DNA of 64,000 nucleotides. It comes from Canna indica (lineage: Eukaryota; Streptophyta; Magnoliopsida; Zingiberales; Cannaceae). The stretch is from NCBI GenBank assembly GCA_034359265.1, contig CP136898.1:3660501-3724500 (forward strand), written 5' to 3'. The first letter of the stretch is position 1. The number at the start of each line of letters is the position of its first letter. Below are positions 35,195 through 47,231 of this stretch, piece after piece. A program made the position numbers and the translations under genes. The notes under the pieces were generated by a model, which saw nothing but the letters and a program-made list of their open reading frames with translations, made no database searches and was not told where the DNA came from.

Positions 35195-35408
35195 TCTACC
35201 CATTGATTCCTCACTACCTTCCGTTTATAGTTTTCTCTGAAATTAATGTTGTTCAATTAAATAATGAATCCATCAATACATAACAATCTTGATCGATCAT
35301 AAAAGCTACTCGATTGATCTATAAAAAGGGAGATGAGTTCGAGTTCATGCTGCAAGCAAGGTGGAACATTAATAATAATTTTAAGGATTTAAACTGCAAG
35401 TAGGATCG
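35195..35408 (+). promoter_or_regulatory. Promoter and 5' leader of DEFL A6
   Basis: Cctcactaccttccg, cataacaatcttgatcgatc, and a TATA box (gatctataaaaaggg, about 35320), about 85 bases before the ATG. Confidence 0.6.
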
Positions 35409-35770
35409 ATGGAGAGAAAGAGTGGCAATGCATCGCTTACTTGCATGTTCTTGCTTCTTGTGTTGATTGCTTCAGGTATGTAATATTATCGATCATATAT
35501 TCTGTGGGCTAATTAAATGATAATTTAAAATTTATATTTTGCTTTTAAATATCGGGTAAGGATATGAATTTTACAACAACATATTTTTATTTAATTTTGG
35601 TAGGGGCGATGACAAGCGTTGAGGCAAATTTGTGTTATACGAAGAGCAAAAATTACTCGGGACTTTGCTTACCTGGCCATTGTGATGTCGTGTGCAAAGG
35701 AGAGGGATACCAAGGCGGGCAGTGTCATGCACTTGTCATTAGCTGCGATTGCTTCAAGGATTGCGCCTAA
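35409..35770 (+). CDS. Defensin-like secreted cysteine-rich peptide, A-type copy A6
   Basis: Exons 35409-35475 and 35604-35770, phase-1 intron, 77 aa. Signal peptide MERKSGNASLTC followed by MFLLLVLIASG; mature part from about ANLCYTKSKNYSGLC. Eight cysteines with A-type spacing, GGQC, ending KDCA. It is the closest sister of A2 and keeps the Cys codon that is TGA in A2. It differs from its sisters at EANLC (EADLC elsewhere) and CDVVC (CDDVC elsewhere). The in-frame intron start (ATG at 35564, MNFTTTYFYLILVGAM) is also present. Intact and probably functional. Confidence 0.88.
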
Positions 35771-36329
35771 TTAATTAATCATTTATATTTTCTAATTATG
35801 CCTTTCAATGAGATGAGATGCCATCTTTTGAATAAAAACCATGATGTTATATATTGTTATGACATCTGATTTATGCAAGTTTAGTGAAATATTTAAATTT
35901 ATAGAAATGCAGAATGAGGGCATCTTTGGGATATTATACAACGTTTAAGAAATTTTTAAATAGGATTTAGTTAATGATAGATTATGAAATAATACAAAAT
36001 ACAATGTATTAGTAATACAAAATATGATTTTAAATATATAATTAAGTAATGAGTTGGGCTTTCCAAACGATGGCCCATTTTGAGTCCATGAATAGCAGCT
36101 ACATATTTTGTCCATGGGCGATCAAATATTAAAGAATTAAATAAACATTAATTCGAAAAAAAAAATAGACAAATGAAAAATAAAGGAATAAAATCAAATT
36201 CATTAAATGAGTTTCTAATATTTGAGCATTTGGTAGGCAATTAACTTTTATCACCCAAGTTTACTATCTCGTGAGTTTTTAGATATTTTCTCACATTCAT
36301 TTTCATGGGAAAAAAGATTATTGTTAAAA

Positions 36330-36690
36330 CTCAGTAAAGTATTTTATTATTTAGCTTGCATTAAAAATAAAGTAGAAATAGCATGAAAAAGATAGAGTAA
36401 ATGGACAAAAATATCATCCAAAATTGTTAAGTATTTATATATGCAACATAAAATAATATATTATAATTTTTCTAAATCTTAGATAACCTTTAAAAGTTCT
36501 TTACTTATTAGATAACCTTTAAAAGTAGACTTAATTTTATATAAAATAATAATTAGTACGTAGGTGGTGCAATTTTGGAAGCGCTCGTGTTTATGGCTCT
36601 CCATTTTATATATATAATTGAATAAATTATTAATACACACCCTTGAATAAATATGAAAAACACGATGAAAAAAATCTACTAAAACATTAG
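36330..36690. other. B-gene upstream flank with the B gene missing (third scar)
   Basis: As at 13540-13915 and 18010-18380: gcttgcattaaaaataaag ... gcaattttggaagcgctc, then directly the downstream flank. A short internal duplication (agataacctttaaaagt) sits at 36480-36530. Confidence 0.55.
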
Positions 36691-37090
36691 TAAAGATAAT
36701 GTGCACATATGTAATACTCCGATTTAATCCCACGTCGAGAATAGTAATGGTTTAGGTGTGCTATTTATGACATTTTCAATTAAAATTACTAACATACTGC
36801 CACATTAATTGATTGCTGGTAGTTGGGCTTGGCCACCTAGGCATAACCACAAGCGTACAAAGAAGCCTATGAGTAACATTGCAGTCGGCGATCATATACT
36901 TTATGGTGTTATTGGAAGAAGACGTTGATCATAGTCATAATCACGGGAGCGAAGAAGGACAATTGCAATTAGAGTCTAAACTATATATACAATTTATGGT
37001 CACTAAAATTTAATGATTGCACTATCTCACTAGGTTTGGCTTGGGTAAGAAAAATTATGGTTGCGGATAAAATGAGAGGATATGCGAATA
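36690..37090. repeat. LTR-like dispersed block, copy 4
   Basis: Cccacgtcgagaatag, gtgtgctatttatgac, tggccacctaggcataacc, gtcggcgatcatatac. Shorter at its left end than the other copies. Confidence 0.5.
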
Positions 37091-37229
37091 ATATACTAAT
37101 TAATTTACAAAATTGATAATATTTAATAAACATAAGTAATCATCATAAATTACAAATTATATAATGAAAAATAATAGAACATAGAAAAAAATCTAGAACA
37201 TTTCTTATTGCTTAAAAAAATATAAGAAA

Positions 37230-37900
37230 ATCATGTTCTATTGTTTATTATTTCAATTATATATCCCTTTATTATTTTTTAAAGATAATCCAAATTGGCC
37301 CAAATCCAATGCCTCCCTTTGTCCTAACGTGGCTTCGCTAGCTCACCGGGCCGAATCAAGCTCGAGTACAATGCAAGCAAGCTCGACTTGGCTCGTTTCA
37401 TAAACGTAAAGCTCGGTTCGAGTTTGATAGAATTAAGTCGAGTTTTCTTGAGTCCTCTCAAGTAGCTCGCAAGCAACTAGGCTCACTTGCACTCCTACTT
37501 GCCCTTATATGACAACTCATACACACTAAACTACACTATTTGAATAATGAATAATGCTAACATCGTACTATAGCACACATCACTACAACAAATTCTTATT
37601 ATATCGACGGAGTAATTCCGACGCAAACCAATATAGCCTTCTAGATGCATCTCTTCTATCTTTTGTACTTAACTTTTTTCTTTCTTCTTTCTCTCCGTCT
37701 CTTATTTATATTATCCACTCCCTCTTTTTTCTCTTCCTTATTCTTTTTTCTTCTTCTCTTATTTGTTATGTTGGTAATATTTCTTCATTTTATTTTCATT
37801 CGGTAAGGTAAATTTTTCATTTGTTGTCACTTAAATTTTTTAACGTGTATTTTCTAATTTTTTATCATATATAACACATTCAAATTTTATGTTAAATAAT
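37230..37900. repeat. Duplicated segment with a CACTA-like terminus, copy 2
   Basis: Near copy of 18740-19400: ctcgacttggctcg, cactacaacaaattctt at about 37581, atcgacggagtaattccgacg. No gene. Confidence 0.5.
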
Positions 37901-37904
37901 TTTA

Positions 37905-38165
37905 TGTTTTTGGAAAAAAAATAAATAAATACCAATACCAATAAATTTTCATTGATAAAATAATTCAATGGTGATACTCTGCTAGGTATTACCAACGAAT
38001 GCTATAATATCTATTGATATTACCGATGGATAAAAATTTATTTGTTGGTAACTAAAGATATATTTGTATGTTGGTAATACCAACATATATAATTGTTTGT
38101 AATTTTTACCAACAAAATTAGTTTGTTGATAATTAATTTATTGATAAAAGTTTATTGTCTTTTAG
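37905..38165. repeat. Block rich in ccaacaaa / ttggtaa motifs, copy 3
   Basis: Parallels 11287-11500 and 25925-26142. Confidence 0.5.
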
Positions 38166-38205
38166 TGATTAATATTAATATTGCTTTAAAAAATGTCTGA
38201 TAGCT

Positions 38206-38462
38206 ATGTGGAAATATCTATGGCCGGTGAAGAAGATAAAGAAGGAGGAGGAAGAGTTCGAAGGTATAGAACGGAAATTTATCAAAAGAACTTTGAATAT
38301 AGTTCAAACTGCTCATAACATAGCAGGTTTTAGCTTGTTAAATAATACTTGTTTCTCTTGGGAAGCAGGAAGCAATGGTGTAAGATGTTTAAACATTGTG
38401 AAAAACTATTGTAATCCAGCTATTATAGTTGATATGAATGAATGCAATTCAAGTGATGAAGT
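38206..38462 (+). pseudogene. Second copy of the unrecognised ORF, interrupted by a MITE
   Basis: Same protein type as 11508-11786 (KKIKK, IERKFIKRTLNI, AGFSLLNNT, RCLNIVKNYCN). The alignable frame runs to about 38462, where a hAT-type MITE starts; the last residues continue after 38951 (gatgaagtggatgctcaagg). The N terminus differs from the other copy by small indels. Function unknown. Confidence 0.3.
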
Positions 38463-38951
38463 TAGGGGTGGCAATTTTATTTGCATTCGCTAATTAAAAA
38501 CCGCATCCGCACCATATCCGATCTATATCCGCAAGTAAAAATGGATATGGATACAGATATGAATTTAGAAAACTTATATCTGTGCGAATACGGATATGAT
38601 TGTGGATCCACACCGTATCCGCATCGCCTATCCGCGTCTTTAAATTACTATTTTGCTCATATAAGTTATTAATATATACAAGCGTTCTATAATGATTTCA
38701 TGTCAAGATAAATTTTGAAATATATTATATATTTGTTTTGGATCAATGAATTAATAATTTATTAATTTTTAATTAAATATATTGTTTTAATATTTTTTAT
38801 TAAATACGGTGCGGATATCCGCATTTGAAGCGGTGTGAATATGAATATTCATATATATTCACATCCGTAGTAGATACAGTACGAATATGAGGTACGGTGT
38901 AGATACGAATAATCCAGTATCTACACCGTATATGATTCGCTACCAGCCTTG
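38463..38951. mobile_element. hAT-type MITE with 8-bp target duplication
   Basis: Left end taggggtggcaatttta, right end cgctaccagccttg, weak inverted repeats. Target duplication GATGAAGT at 38455-38462 and 38952-38959. The interior is rich in ccgcatccgc and gatatggata motifs. The empty site is at about 11762 (gatgaaatggatgc). Confidence 0.85.
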
Positions 38952-39029
38952 GATGAAGTGGATGCTCAAGGATGGGAATTGAATGTGGAGACAGCTACGT
39001 TGAAACTTGATTGTCACTAATTCCTTGAT

Positions 39030-39840
39030 GTTTTTAAATATATATATATAAAGTGCTCATAATTGTTAATGAAATTGCAATTAATACCATTACGAGTAGT
39101 TAGATAAATTATTAGACACATTTTAGAAGGATATAACAACCCTCGTTGCTTTATATTATAATTGCTTAACAATTTATTAGGGGAAGCAATTTACATTGCT
39201 TTAATTAGCAATTAAGTTGAATAACTATTGTTTGGTTGTCCGAATTGCTTGAATTAGAAAAATAAATAAATAATTATTTTTCTAAATTAAAATATAAAAT
39301 TTTAAATTTTTCAAAATCAAAATATAGTATTTAAAATTCTCAAAATCAAAATTAAATTCAAAAGAGATTCAAAATACTCTATACTAAAACGATTTAAAGT
39401 GATCATTTTAATTATGAAAATTTATTATAAAATTTTCAAAAAATCATAATAAATCTAAATTAGTGAATTTTTTTTTAAAGAATTTTTTAATGTATTTTCA
39501 CGATTAAAATAATCACTTAAAACTCTTTAAAATAGTCACTTGATCATAAAAATATATCTTAAAATATCCAAAATAATTATTAAAATTTTCATTCATTAAT
39601 TTAGAATTATTGTGATTTTTTGAAAATTTTAAATTTTATTTTCATAATAAAAATGATCACTTTGAATAGTTTTTTATATTAGGATATTTTGGGTATTTTT
39701 TAATTTTGATTTTGATTTTGAAAATTTTAAATACTATATTTTGATTTTGAAAATTTTAAAATTTCATATCCTGATTTAGAGAAAACCTGAGAAATAAAAA
39801 ATAATAATATTAATACTATGTTAAATGCTACCAATCACGA
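39030..39840. repeat. Duplicated non-coding block, copy 3
   Basis: Parallels 11840-12425 and 26600-27540. AT-rich, no gene. Confidence 0.5.
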
Positions 39841-39970
39841 GGAAACATAAAACCACGTTATCCTACCATAGCATATGAGGAAATCACGTGGATTAATTGG
39901 AACATTAATTGACAAAAGAAATATATACAAAATTAATTAGCCAAAGAGGTTAAAGAGATTAAGGGAGTAT

Positions 39971-40101
39971 GCCAACCGTGGTAATACAGTTGACGGTAGC
40001 AAATTAAATATTGCCTAAAAATTTAGGATTTGAATTTTAATATGATCATATATTATAATTTTTTATCTTTGTTAAAAAAATAATAATAAATAAATAAAGA
40101 A
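39971..40101 (+). mobile_element. SINE-like retroposon
   Basis: Starts gccaaccgtggtaatac, has agttgacggtagc and ggatttgaattttaat (decayed tRNA boxes), and ends in an A-rich tail. Target duplication attaagggagtat at 39958-39970 and 40102-40114. Same family as the element at 17901-18007. Confidence 0.7.
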
Positions 40102-40185
40102 ATTAAGGGAGTATAAAAAATTTTAAAAAAAACATTGTAAAAATTCTAGATTTGATAGCAATTGATTCAATTAGCAAGTAAGTGA

Positions 40186-40328
40186 AATAATCAAATCAAT
40201 CGATTCGATTAATTAACCGAATAAAAAATTCAGTTAACTGAATGAACCATAATTTATTTGAAAAATTCGATTTGATTTATTCAATTTCGATTCGATCGAT
40301 TAATCGATAAATTTTGCTCGCCTCTACG
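40186..40328. mobile_element. hAT-like MITE remnant
   Basis: Cgattcgattaattaaccg, cagttaactgaatg, and a right end gctcgcctcta resembling the terminus of the hAT MITEs here. No clear left end. Confidence 0.4.
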
Positions 40329-40330
40329 AT

Positions 40331-40535
40331 AATGGGTGTGAGTCCATTGGATTTTATCTATAATTGGTGGGTGACAACAATAATTACAAGAATTGACACG
40401 GAAGTAACAGCAGCTGCTGCAATAGACGAATTAAGTCTGTCTGAAGAGGAATATTTAGAGGTCAAGAGTGCAGTGACCTATGACCATTTTAAAGAATTCG
40501 AGCAATTCAGAAGGAGATTTAGTCCGTTACTCTAG
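40331..40535 (+). pseudogene. Unrecognised short coding-like fragment
   Basis: From the ATG at 40331: MGVSPLDFIYNWWVTT, then an acidic helix-like region (SLSEEEYLEV) and FEQFRRRFSPLL before TAG. Composition looks like real protein and not intron translation. I do not recognise a family, and no introns or upstream exons were found; its left side is MITE debris. It may be the last exon of a displaced or captured gene. Confidence 0.25.
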
Positions 40536-40759
40536 AGGCTAAAGGAACAAGGGTTTATTGGAGAAAGCCCGGCCCAACATTGGGCCATATGTTGAGTTAT
40601 GAGTCCACTGTACTAGAGTCCAAATAGATTAAAGGGATATGAAAAATTTATAAAGTATGAAAAGAAAAATAGTAAAGCAATCAAAGTATCACCCAACTAT
40701 TAACATTATTTGTTGATATATATATATATAGGCATAATAAAATAATACCTAATTTACCG

Positions 40760-41304
40760 TTATGAAAAATAGTAAATTAAGATATATTTGATAATACATA
40801 AAGATATTCTATAGCACGAATATTAATATAAATTAAATATTATAATTATTATTACTTTCTATACAATGAAAATATAAAATGCTAGCTTCTTAAAAAACTA
40901 ATTGCAAGTAATTAATATTTAAAATAATAGAATATAATTACGTCTATATTTAGTCACCATTAAATTATTAGTTTGAAATTAATTAATTTAACAATATTAA
41001 AATATATTCGTGATGGCTCAATATTAATGAATAAATAATTGCTGACTATTTATGAGGCATATTATTTCATGCAAATCAAATAGTAGTGTATCAGTATTCC
41101 ATTAATCTCTCCTTAATATTTTGGATTAATGGGAAGGGCATAATTAGTAAGAAATTAGAGAAAATCATTAAAAAAATATGGCAATGGTGAAAGCCATAAA
41201 TATATTAATTAATGGAAATAGAACTTTGTTGTTTGCCCTCTATATAAATAGGCTCACCCATCAAATAAAACATGCATCAGAGATTAATTTCAATTGTAGG
41301 ACAC
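40760..41304 (+). promoter_or_regulatory. Conserved upstream region and promoter of DEFL B2
   Basis: About 500 bases alike before B2, B3 and B4 (atagcacgaatattaata, tatacaatgaaaatataaaatg, cgtgatggctcaa, ggaagggcataatta). TATA box tatataaata at 41241-41250, about 60 bases before the ATG. Confidence 0.6.
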
Positions 41305-41628
41305 ATGGAGAGAAGGATTAATGCAGCTGCTGTTGTTGCCCTCTTCTTCTTGGTTCTCATGGCTTCAGGTAATATATCTAATATAAATAAATTTATTTTA
41401 TTTCTTTCATTATTTAACTAAATAAATAAAAGAATTAATTAAATTGAATGATGCATGCATGCAGATGAGATAAGAGTTGAAGGTAAAGTGTGCTTCTATG
41501 GGCAGGATGATTACAAAGGAGTTTGCACGTTGGATGGTTGCAATGCTGAGTGTACCAAGAAGGCCTTCCTGGGTGGCCAATGTGTTTCACTCCTCAGTAT
41601 CAAGTGCTTCTGCTACAAGGAGTGTTAA
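41305..41628 (+). CDS. Defensin-like secreted cysteine-rich peptide, B-type copy B2
   Basis: Exons 41305-41368 and 41465-41628, phase-1 intron, 75 aa. Signal peptide MERRINAAAVVALFFLVLMASD; mature part from about VEGKVCFYGQ. Eight cysteines spaced C-x10-C-x4-C-x3-C-x9-C-x7-C-x-C-x3-C, GGQC in the gamma-core, ending YKEC with no residue after the last cysteine. Compared with B4, the loop after C4 (TKKAFLGGQ) and the C5-C6 loop (VSLLSIK) are most diverged. Same gene structure as the A family, so the two subfamilies share a common ancestor. Intact; probably functional. Confidence 0.88.
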
Positions 41629-41989
41629 TTAATCCTCATTACTTATGTTATCTTCCTTTCAAATAATTTATTAGTTTTTATTTTTAAATAAAGAAATCTT
41701 GCATTCATCGAGAATATTTAATAAAATTATGATAGCAAATATCTTGTATATTTTCTAAAGATATGAGATTCAAGCCCCTGCATGATCACCTTGTATGAAT
41801 TTTCTACTTTATTTGCGTGGTATTGTATTCGATTTATACGTATGTAATATTGATTCGTTTATCTTTCCGTGTGTACATGTGTGGAAGTGATCTTGAATGT
41901 TTATCTATATTTATACTTGATTGTACTCTTAATTCTCGTTTCGAAAACGAAATTGATAGCCAACAATTAACACTCACACAACAAATTAA

Positions 41990-42700
41990 CTAAATGCCTA
42001 CATAATTTAATTTAGCCAAATGTAAGCTACTAATTACAAACATAATTTTAATTGGATCACTACATGGGCTGGCAATCCCTAATGGACGCCCATTTCGAAT
42101 CCATTGATTAACTTAATTATTAATATTTCTACTAATGACTAAATCAGATATATTCAAATTTGAATTAATTAGGAATATATATTGGAATATTTGTTAGAAT
42201 ATTCTTTTTATATATATAGGCAGTATCCAAAGTTGTCACGTGGCATTGTACTAGAGATGTTTTCGCAAACTCTATTTTTTTACTTTATTTAAAAATATTT
42301 TTAATTTATATTTTGTTGCTCTATTATGTTATTAATGCATGCTTTGAAGCCAATAATAATGCGGTTGCATCATTTTAATTAATGCACTGAGAAATTTAAT
42401 AATTAATTATTAATTACAAGTTTCAAAGTTACCATGATTATTTAATACTCCTCCACCTAATAATTTTGATTGACTGGTAATTACTAATTAGTGATTGCTA
42501 CAATCGAAGGGTTGACTTCGCACATAAATTCCAAATCAATTGGAATATAGAATTAATTCCAAATCAGGATTTAATTTGCACATAAACTCTAGGAATTAAA
42601 TAATTATTTACTGCTCCTCCCCATTAATTAGTATTAATCAATTGAAATCGGATTTTTATAAATTGTATTAAATATTAACTCTTTATAAATAGATTCCTCA
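41990..42700. repeat. B2 3' flank joined to an A3-type upstream region
   Basis: Cactacatgggctggcaatc (B 3' flank), then aattaatgcactgagaaat and gcacataaactctaggaatt (A3-type upstream). The order B then A is kept. No gene. Confidence 0.5.
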
Positions 42701-43028
42701 CATATATCAACTTCTAGAAAATAACTTTTATTTTCGTTTGCTGCATCTTTGTATTTAGAATTATTTTAGAATTATCATATATATATATATATAAATAAAA
42801 GGCCATAAGGGAGATAATTATGTCTTTTGCCTTTATATAGAAGTCAAAAAATATTTAATGGGATCGATGGAGGGCAAAAATAGAAAGGATTGATGAGGAC
42901 AAATTTCAAAACTACAAGCTATTCAATTGATCTATAAAAAAGGAGATGAGATTAAGTTGATGGTGCAAGGAAGGTGGAACATTAATAATAACAAGTCAGT
43001 TCTCTAACAAAACTGCAAGCAAGTAGGG

Positions 43029-43454
43029 ATGGAGAGAAAGGCATTACTCACTTTAGTAAAAAAAAAAAAATACAATGATAAAAAATCACAATAGATGATC
43101 ATATTAAAATTTGAACCAAGATTTTTAAAAAATATATAAAATATTATCATCAATCGTGCTACTCATTTTTATATTCTTGCTTCTAAGTTCTTGTGTTGAT
43201 TGCTTCGAGTATTTAATATTATTAACCTCCAATTGATCGATTGATCATATATTACGTGGGCTAATTAAACAATAATTTTAAACTTGTGATTTTCTAGTGA
43301 GTATATATATGAAATTTATAATTTATTTATTTAATTATTGAGTATAATTAATATAGATAGGGACGATGACAATATACCTCAAGCGAAAATTTGTGCTTCA
43401 CAATGAGCAAAAAAATACAACACTCTATGTGATTGCTACAACGATTGTGCTTAA
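43029..43454 (+). pseudogene. Defensin-like A-type pseudogene A7
   Basis: Exon 1 begins ATGGAGAGAAAGGCATTACTC but is split by an insertion of about 110 bases (43056-43165), with ctactcatttttatattctt resuming the signal-peptide sequence. The 5' splice region is changed (cttcgagtatt in place of cttcaggtatt). Exon 2 starts at about 43360 (gggacgatgac) and keeps LCFTMSKKIQH-like text, then jumps to gtgattgctacaacgattgt: the middle, with several cysteines, is deleted. Derived from the A3 lineage (YNDCA end). Not functional. Confidence 0.8.
43056..43165 (-). mobile_element. SINE-like insertion in exon 1 of A7
   Basis: Agtaaaaaaaaaaaaatac ... atcatcaatcgtgctactca, the same insertion as at 48743-48840 in A8. 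It reads as a SINE on the minus strand with its A-rich tail on the left. Confidence 0.6.
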
Positions 43455-43687
43455 TTCATTATTTGTCTACTCGATCCACTTATATGAAATGAGATACTAT
43501 CTTTGAATAAAAATCATGATTGATGAGTAAATTATAAGGTGGTTGTTATGATTTACATCCAAATGAATAATTAATTACGATATAAATCACATGATTTTAA
43601 ACATATATATAAGCAATGGTCTCATTTTGAGTCCATGAACAACTACTACTACATATTATTGGATAGCCAATCAAATATTAAAGAATT

Positions 43688-43786
43688 CTGAAATAGGGTG
43701 CACGACCAATGGTCCAGTGCCCCTATCTCCCAGAATCCTAGATGCAACCTGACATATAAGTGAGTTTTCTTTTTAAAAAAATAAAT
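43688..43786 (+). mobile_element. Short retroposon, 99 bases, with 15-bp target duplication
   Basis: Target duplication aaatattaaagaatt at 43673-43687 and 43787-43801; body ctgaaatagggtgcacgacc ... gtgagttttctttttaaaa; A-rich 3' end. Probably a 5'-truncated SINE or LINE tail. Confidence 0.65.
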
Positions 43787-44004
43787 AAATATTAAAGAAT
43801 TGATTTAATAACATTAAAACAAAATTGGAATTAAAAAATACATCATTAAATGAGTTTTGAGTATCTGATATTAAATTATTACATATAATTAATTGTACAA
43901 ATTGCTTTATATTCTTACTAATTGCTCCAATTAGCATTTAATTTGAATTAAATTATTTCGTATCGGCTGGATTAATTCACTAAAAAGTAGGGCATCACCA
44001 ACAA

Positions 44005-44340
44005 ATTAAATATGTCGACAATAATCAAAAATCTATTGCTAATGCCTAATATATAGTCAAGAATTTATTGGTAATACTAATACCAACAAATTTTTATTGA
44101 TAAAATTCATTGGTGGATACTTCAGCAGGTGTTACCTACAAATGTTACAATATTTGTTGATATTACAAACGGACAAAGATTTATTTGTTGTTAATTACCA
44201 ACAAATGATATATTTGTATATTAGTAGTTTTGTTGATAATACCAACAGATATATTTATTTGTAAATTTTATCAATAAAATTAGTTTGTTCGTAATTAATT
44301 TGTTGGTGAAAATTTATTTTCTTTGAGTGATTAATGTGCA
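44005..44340. repeat. Block rich in ccaacaaa / ttggtaa motifs, copy 4
   Basis: Parallels 11287-11500, with ttattggtaatactaatacc and ttgttggtgaaaatt. No ORF. Confidence 0.5.
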
Positions 44341-44531
44341 TATATATTACTTTATAAAAATGCTAAATTCTTATAATTGATGTGTCTAATAATCCTCTTA
44401 ATACTCACATGTAATATATAAAGTGTTCATGATTATTGATGAAATTATAATTAATGTCATTGTGAGTGGTTAGGACTTAGGAAAATTACAAGACATCTTT
44501 GGGAGGATATAACAACACTCATTGTTTTATA

Positions 44532-45424
44532 GGAAAAATGTACAAAAATGTCCCTAATATTTTCTCACGGGTATTAAAATGCTCATAATATTTTCTCACG
44601 AGTATAAAAATGCTCTAACATTTTCTCACGGGTACTAAAATATCTCTAACATTTATTTTGGAGCTAAAATACTCGGCCCCTAGGTTATTGAAAATGGTAC
44701 AAAAATAGCACTGGGCTAACTTTTGTTAGATGAGACTTAACGGAGATGTAGTGGATGTTGACAAAGATATTGACTTTACACGTTGCGCATATACAGAGAG
44801 CAACTTGCCACATAAGCGACACACAAGAAATCGAAAATTAAAAATTTAGAAAATAAAAACCGAAACTTAAAACCATCAAATCGGTTAATCGAAAATTTTG
44901 GTTTAATTTCAAATCGATTTTTCAATTAACTGAATTTTCAATTTTTTTACTCACCCCTACGGTTGCGTGGCAAGTTGCTCTTGCATGTGCACCACGTATA
45001 AAGTCAACATCTCTGTCAGTATCCACGATATCTTCATTAAGTCTCACCTAATAAAAGTTAGTCTGATGTCATTTTTGAATCATTTTCAATAATCTCAGTG
45101 GTATTTTAGCTTTAAAATAAATGTTATGGGTATTTTAGTACATGTGAGAAAATATTAGAGACATTTTAGTACCATTAGAAAATATCAGAGACATTTTAGT
45201 ACCCGTGAGAAAACATCTTGGCATGCATGCGCACCATATGTCGACGTCATCAGTCCTAGTCATCAGCCACGTCAGCTATGTTATCTCTCAATTAACGTCG
45301 TTTGCCTATATGAATATTTTTGCACCCAATTTCATAACGTAATGAGTATTTTTTATCCCAAAAAACCTTTGGAGTATTTTAGCACCCGTGAGAAAATGTT
45401 TGGAGCATGTTTGTATTTTTTTCC
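44532..45424. mobile_element. MULE-like non-autonomous element with long terminal inverted repeats
   Basis: Left ggaaaaatgtacaaaaatg..., right ...catgtttgtatttttttcc; repeated attttctcacgggtattaa near the left and cacccgtgagaaaatgtt near the right give inverted ends of 100 bases or more. The 10-bp target duplication ttgttttata / ttgtttcata (44522-44531, 45425-45434) has one mismatch. The size of the duplication and the long inverted repeats fit Mutator-like elements. A piece of hAT-like MITE (about 44830-44960, ending tactcacccctac) sits inside. No transposase. Confidence 0.75.
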
Positions 45425-45565
45425 TTGTTTCATATATTCTAATTGTTTAACGATTTATTAAGGGAAGCAATTAATTGGGCATCAATTGCTTTAATTAACA
45501 ATTAAGTCGAATATAATTACTGCTTGGTTGTCTGAATTGCTTGAATTAGCAAAAATTAAAAACAT

Positions 45566-45880
45566 ACTTTTTTCGTTCCATAATAAGTGACTTTTTAGGT
45601 TTTTTTATAAATTTTATATTAAGTGACACTTTAGACTTCAAATGTAGTATTAATTTTTTTTACCAAGTTTAACCTCTAATAAAAGTTTTTCCCATCAATG
45701 GTATACAATACAAGAGAATATTGAAGGTCAACAAATAGAGCCTTCATTGAGAATATTAAAGGTCACATACTATAAGTAATTTAGTAAAAAAACAAATTTG
45801 CTAGAAATTAAATTATTAAATAATTTTTTTAATCTATGTGCCAAAGTCTAAAAAATTATTTATTATGGAACAAAGAAAAT
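45566..45880. mobile_element. Stowaway-like MITE, diverged
   Basis: Left end tcgttccataataagtgac then tttttagg; right end gtctaaaaaattatttatt then atggaac. Same family as 26303-26589 with a different centre. Confidence 0.6.
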
Positions 45881-45889
45881 ATATTAATA

Positions 45890-46780
45890 CCATGTTAAAT
45901 GCTACCAATCATACGATAAAACATTAAAATCATATTAAATTCTACCGTAGTGGACTCGCACCCCACCCACATGTGTCTTTCTTTCTTTATTTAATAAAAA
46001 TATTTTTTTAAAAAAATAAAAAATAGATGTGAGTCGACCAAAGAAATATATAAAGCATTAATTGGCTAAAGAGTTTAAAGGAGTATAGAAAGGGGTTAAG
46101 GGTGATTTTTGCCTTTTTTTTGGTTGATTTTTATCCTTAAACAAACGAAAATAGTTAAAAAAAATACCATCGAACAATTAGAAATTAGTAAAAATACCCA
46201 TAAATTTATTCTTTGATAAAATTTTTACCTTTGGACAAACGAAAATAGTTGAAAAATATAGTATTTTTACCCATTTCTAAAGAAAAAAATCCTTTCTACC
46301 TTTAGACATGAGTAAAAATATTGATTTCAACTATTTTCGTTTGTCTAAGAGCAAAAAATATTTAAAAGTATTTTTACTTATTTCTAATAGTTCGAAGGCA
46401 TATTTCAACTGATTTCATTTGTATAAATGTAAAGATCAACCAAAAAAATTTAGTATTATTTTTGCCCTATTTTCAATAGTTCGAAAGAAAAATTCACCCT
46501 TAATTCTATAAAATATGAAAAAAAAATATTATAAAAATTCTAGATTGGGCGATAATTGTTTTAATTAACAATTAAGAAAAATAATCACGACATAATTGTT
46601 CGAAGCCTAGTATGATCTTCTATTGTGATTTTCTATTTTTATTTTAAAAAATAAAAAAAATAATCACGACCTAGTTGCTCGAATTAGCAAAAAAAATTAA
46701 AAAATAAAATATATTAAAATCTTACTAAATATTCCAGGAAATGATAAAACCATACTAAATGCTGCCATCTCATATTTTTA
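45890..46780. other. Gene-free repeat-rich spacer before B3
   Basis: Includes several direct and inverted repeats of acaaacgaaaatagttgaa and agtatttttac (46085-46510), a sign of another small inverted-repeat element, and a 5'-truncated SINE at 46592. No gene. Confidence 0.45.
46592..46657 (+). mobile_element. 5'-truncated SINE-like insertion
   Basis: Ataattgttcgaagcctag ... ttttaaaaaataaaaa, flanked by aataatcacgac (46580-46591 and 46659-46670). The empty site is at about 51660. Confidence 0.6.
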
Positions 46781-47231
46781 ACCGTTAAAAATAGTAAATT
46801 AAGATATATTTAATAATATTTAAAAATATTCTATAGCACGAATATTAATATAAATTAAATAATATTATTATTACTTTCTATACAATGAAAATATAAAATG
46901 ATTCTTAAAAAATAATCGCAAGTAATTAATATTTAAAATAATAGAATATAATTATGCTTATATTTACTCACCATAAAATTATTACTTTAAAATTAATTAA
47001 TTTAATAATAAAATAATCTTAAAATGTATCCGTGATGGCTCAAAATTGGTGAAGAAATTATTGCTGTCTATTATTTCATGCAAATCAAATAGTGTATCAG
47101 TACTCCATTAATCTTTCCTTATTTTGGATTCGGAAGGGCATAATTAATAAGAAATTTGGGAAACTTATATAAAAAAAATCTGGCACATTCATCAAAGAAA
47201 ACATGCATCAAGGATTTCAATTGTAGGACAC

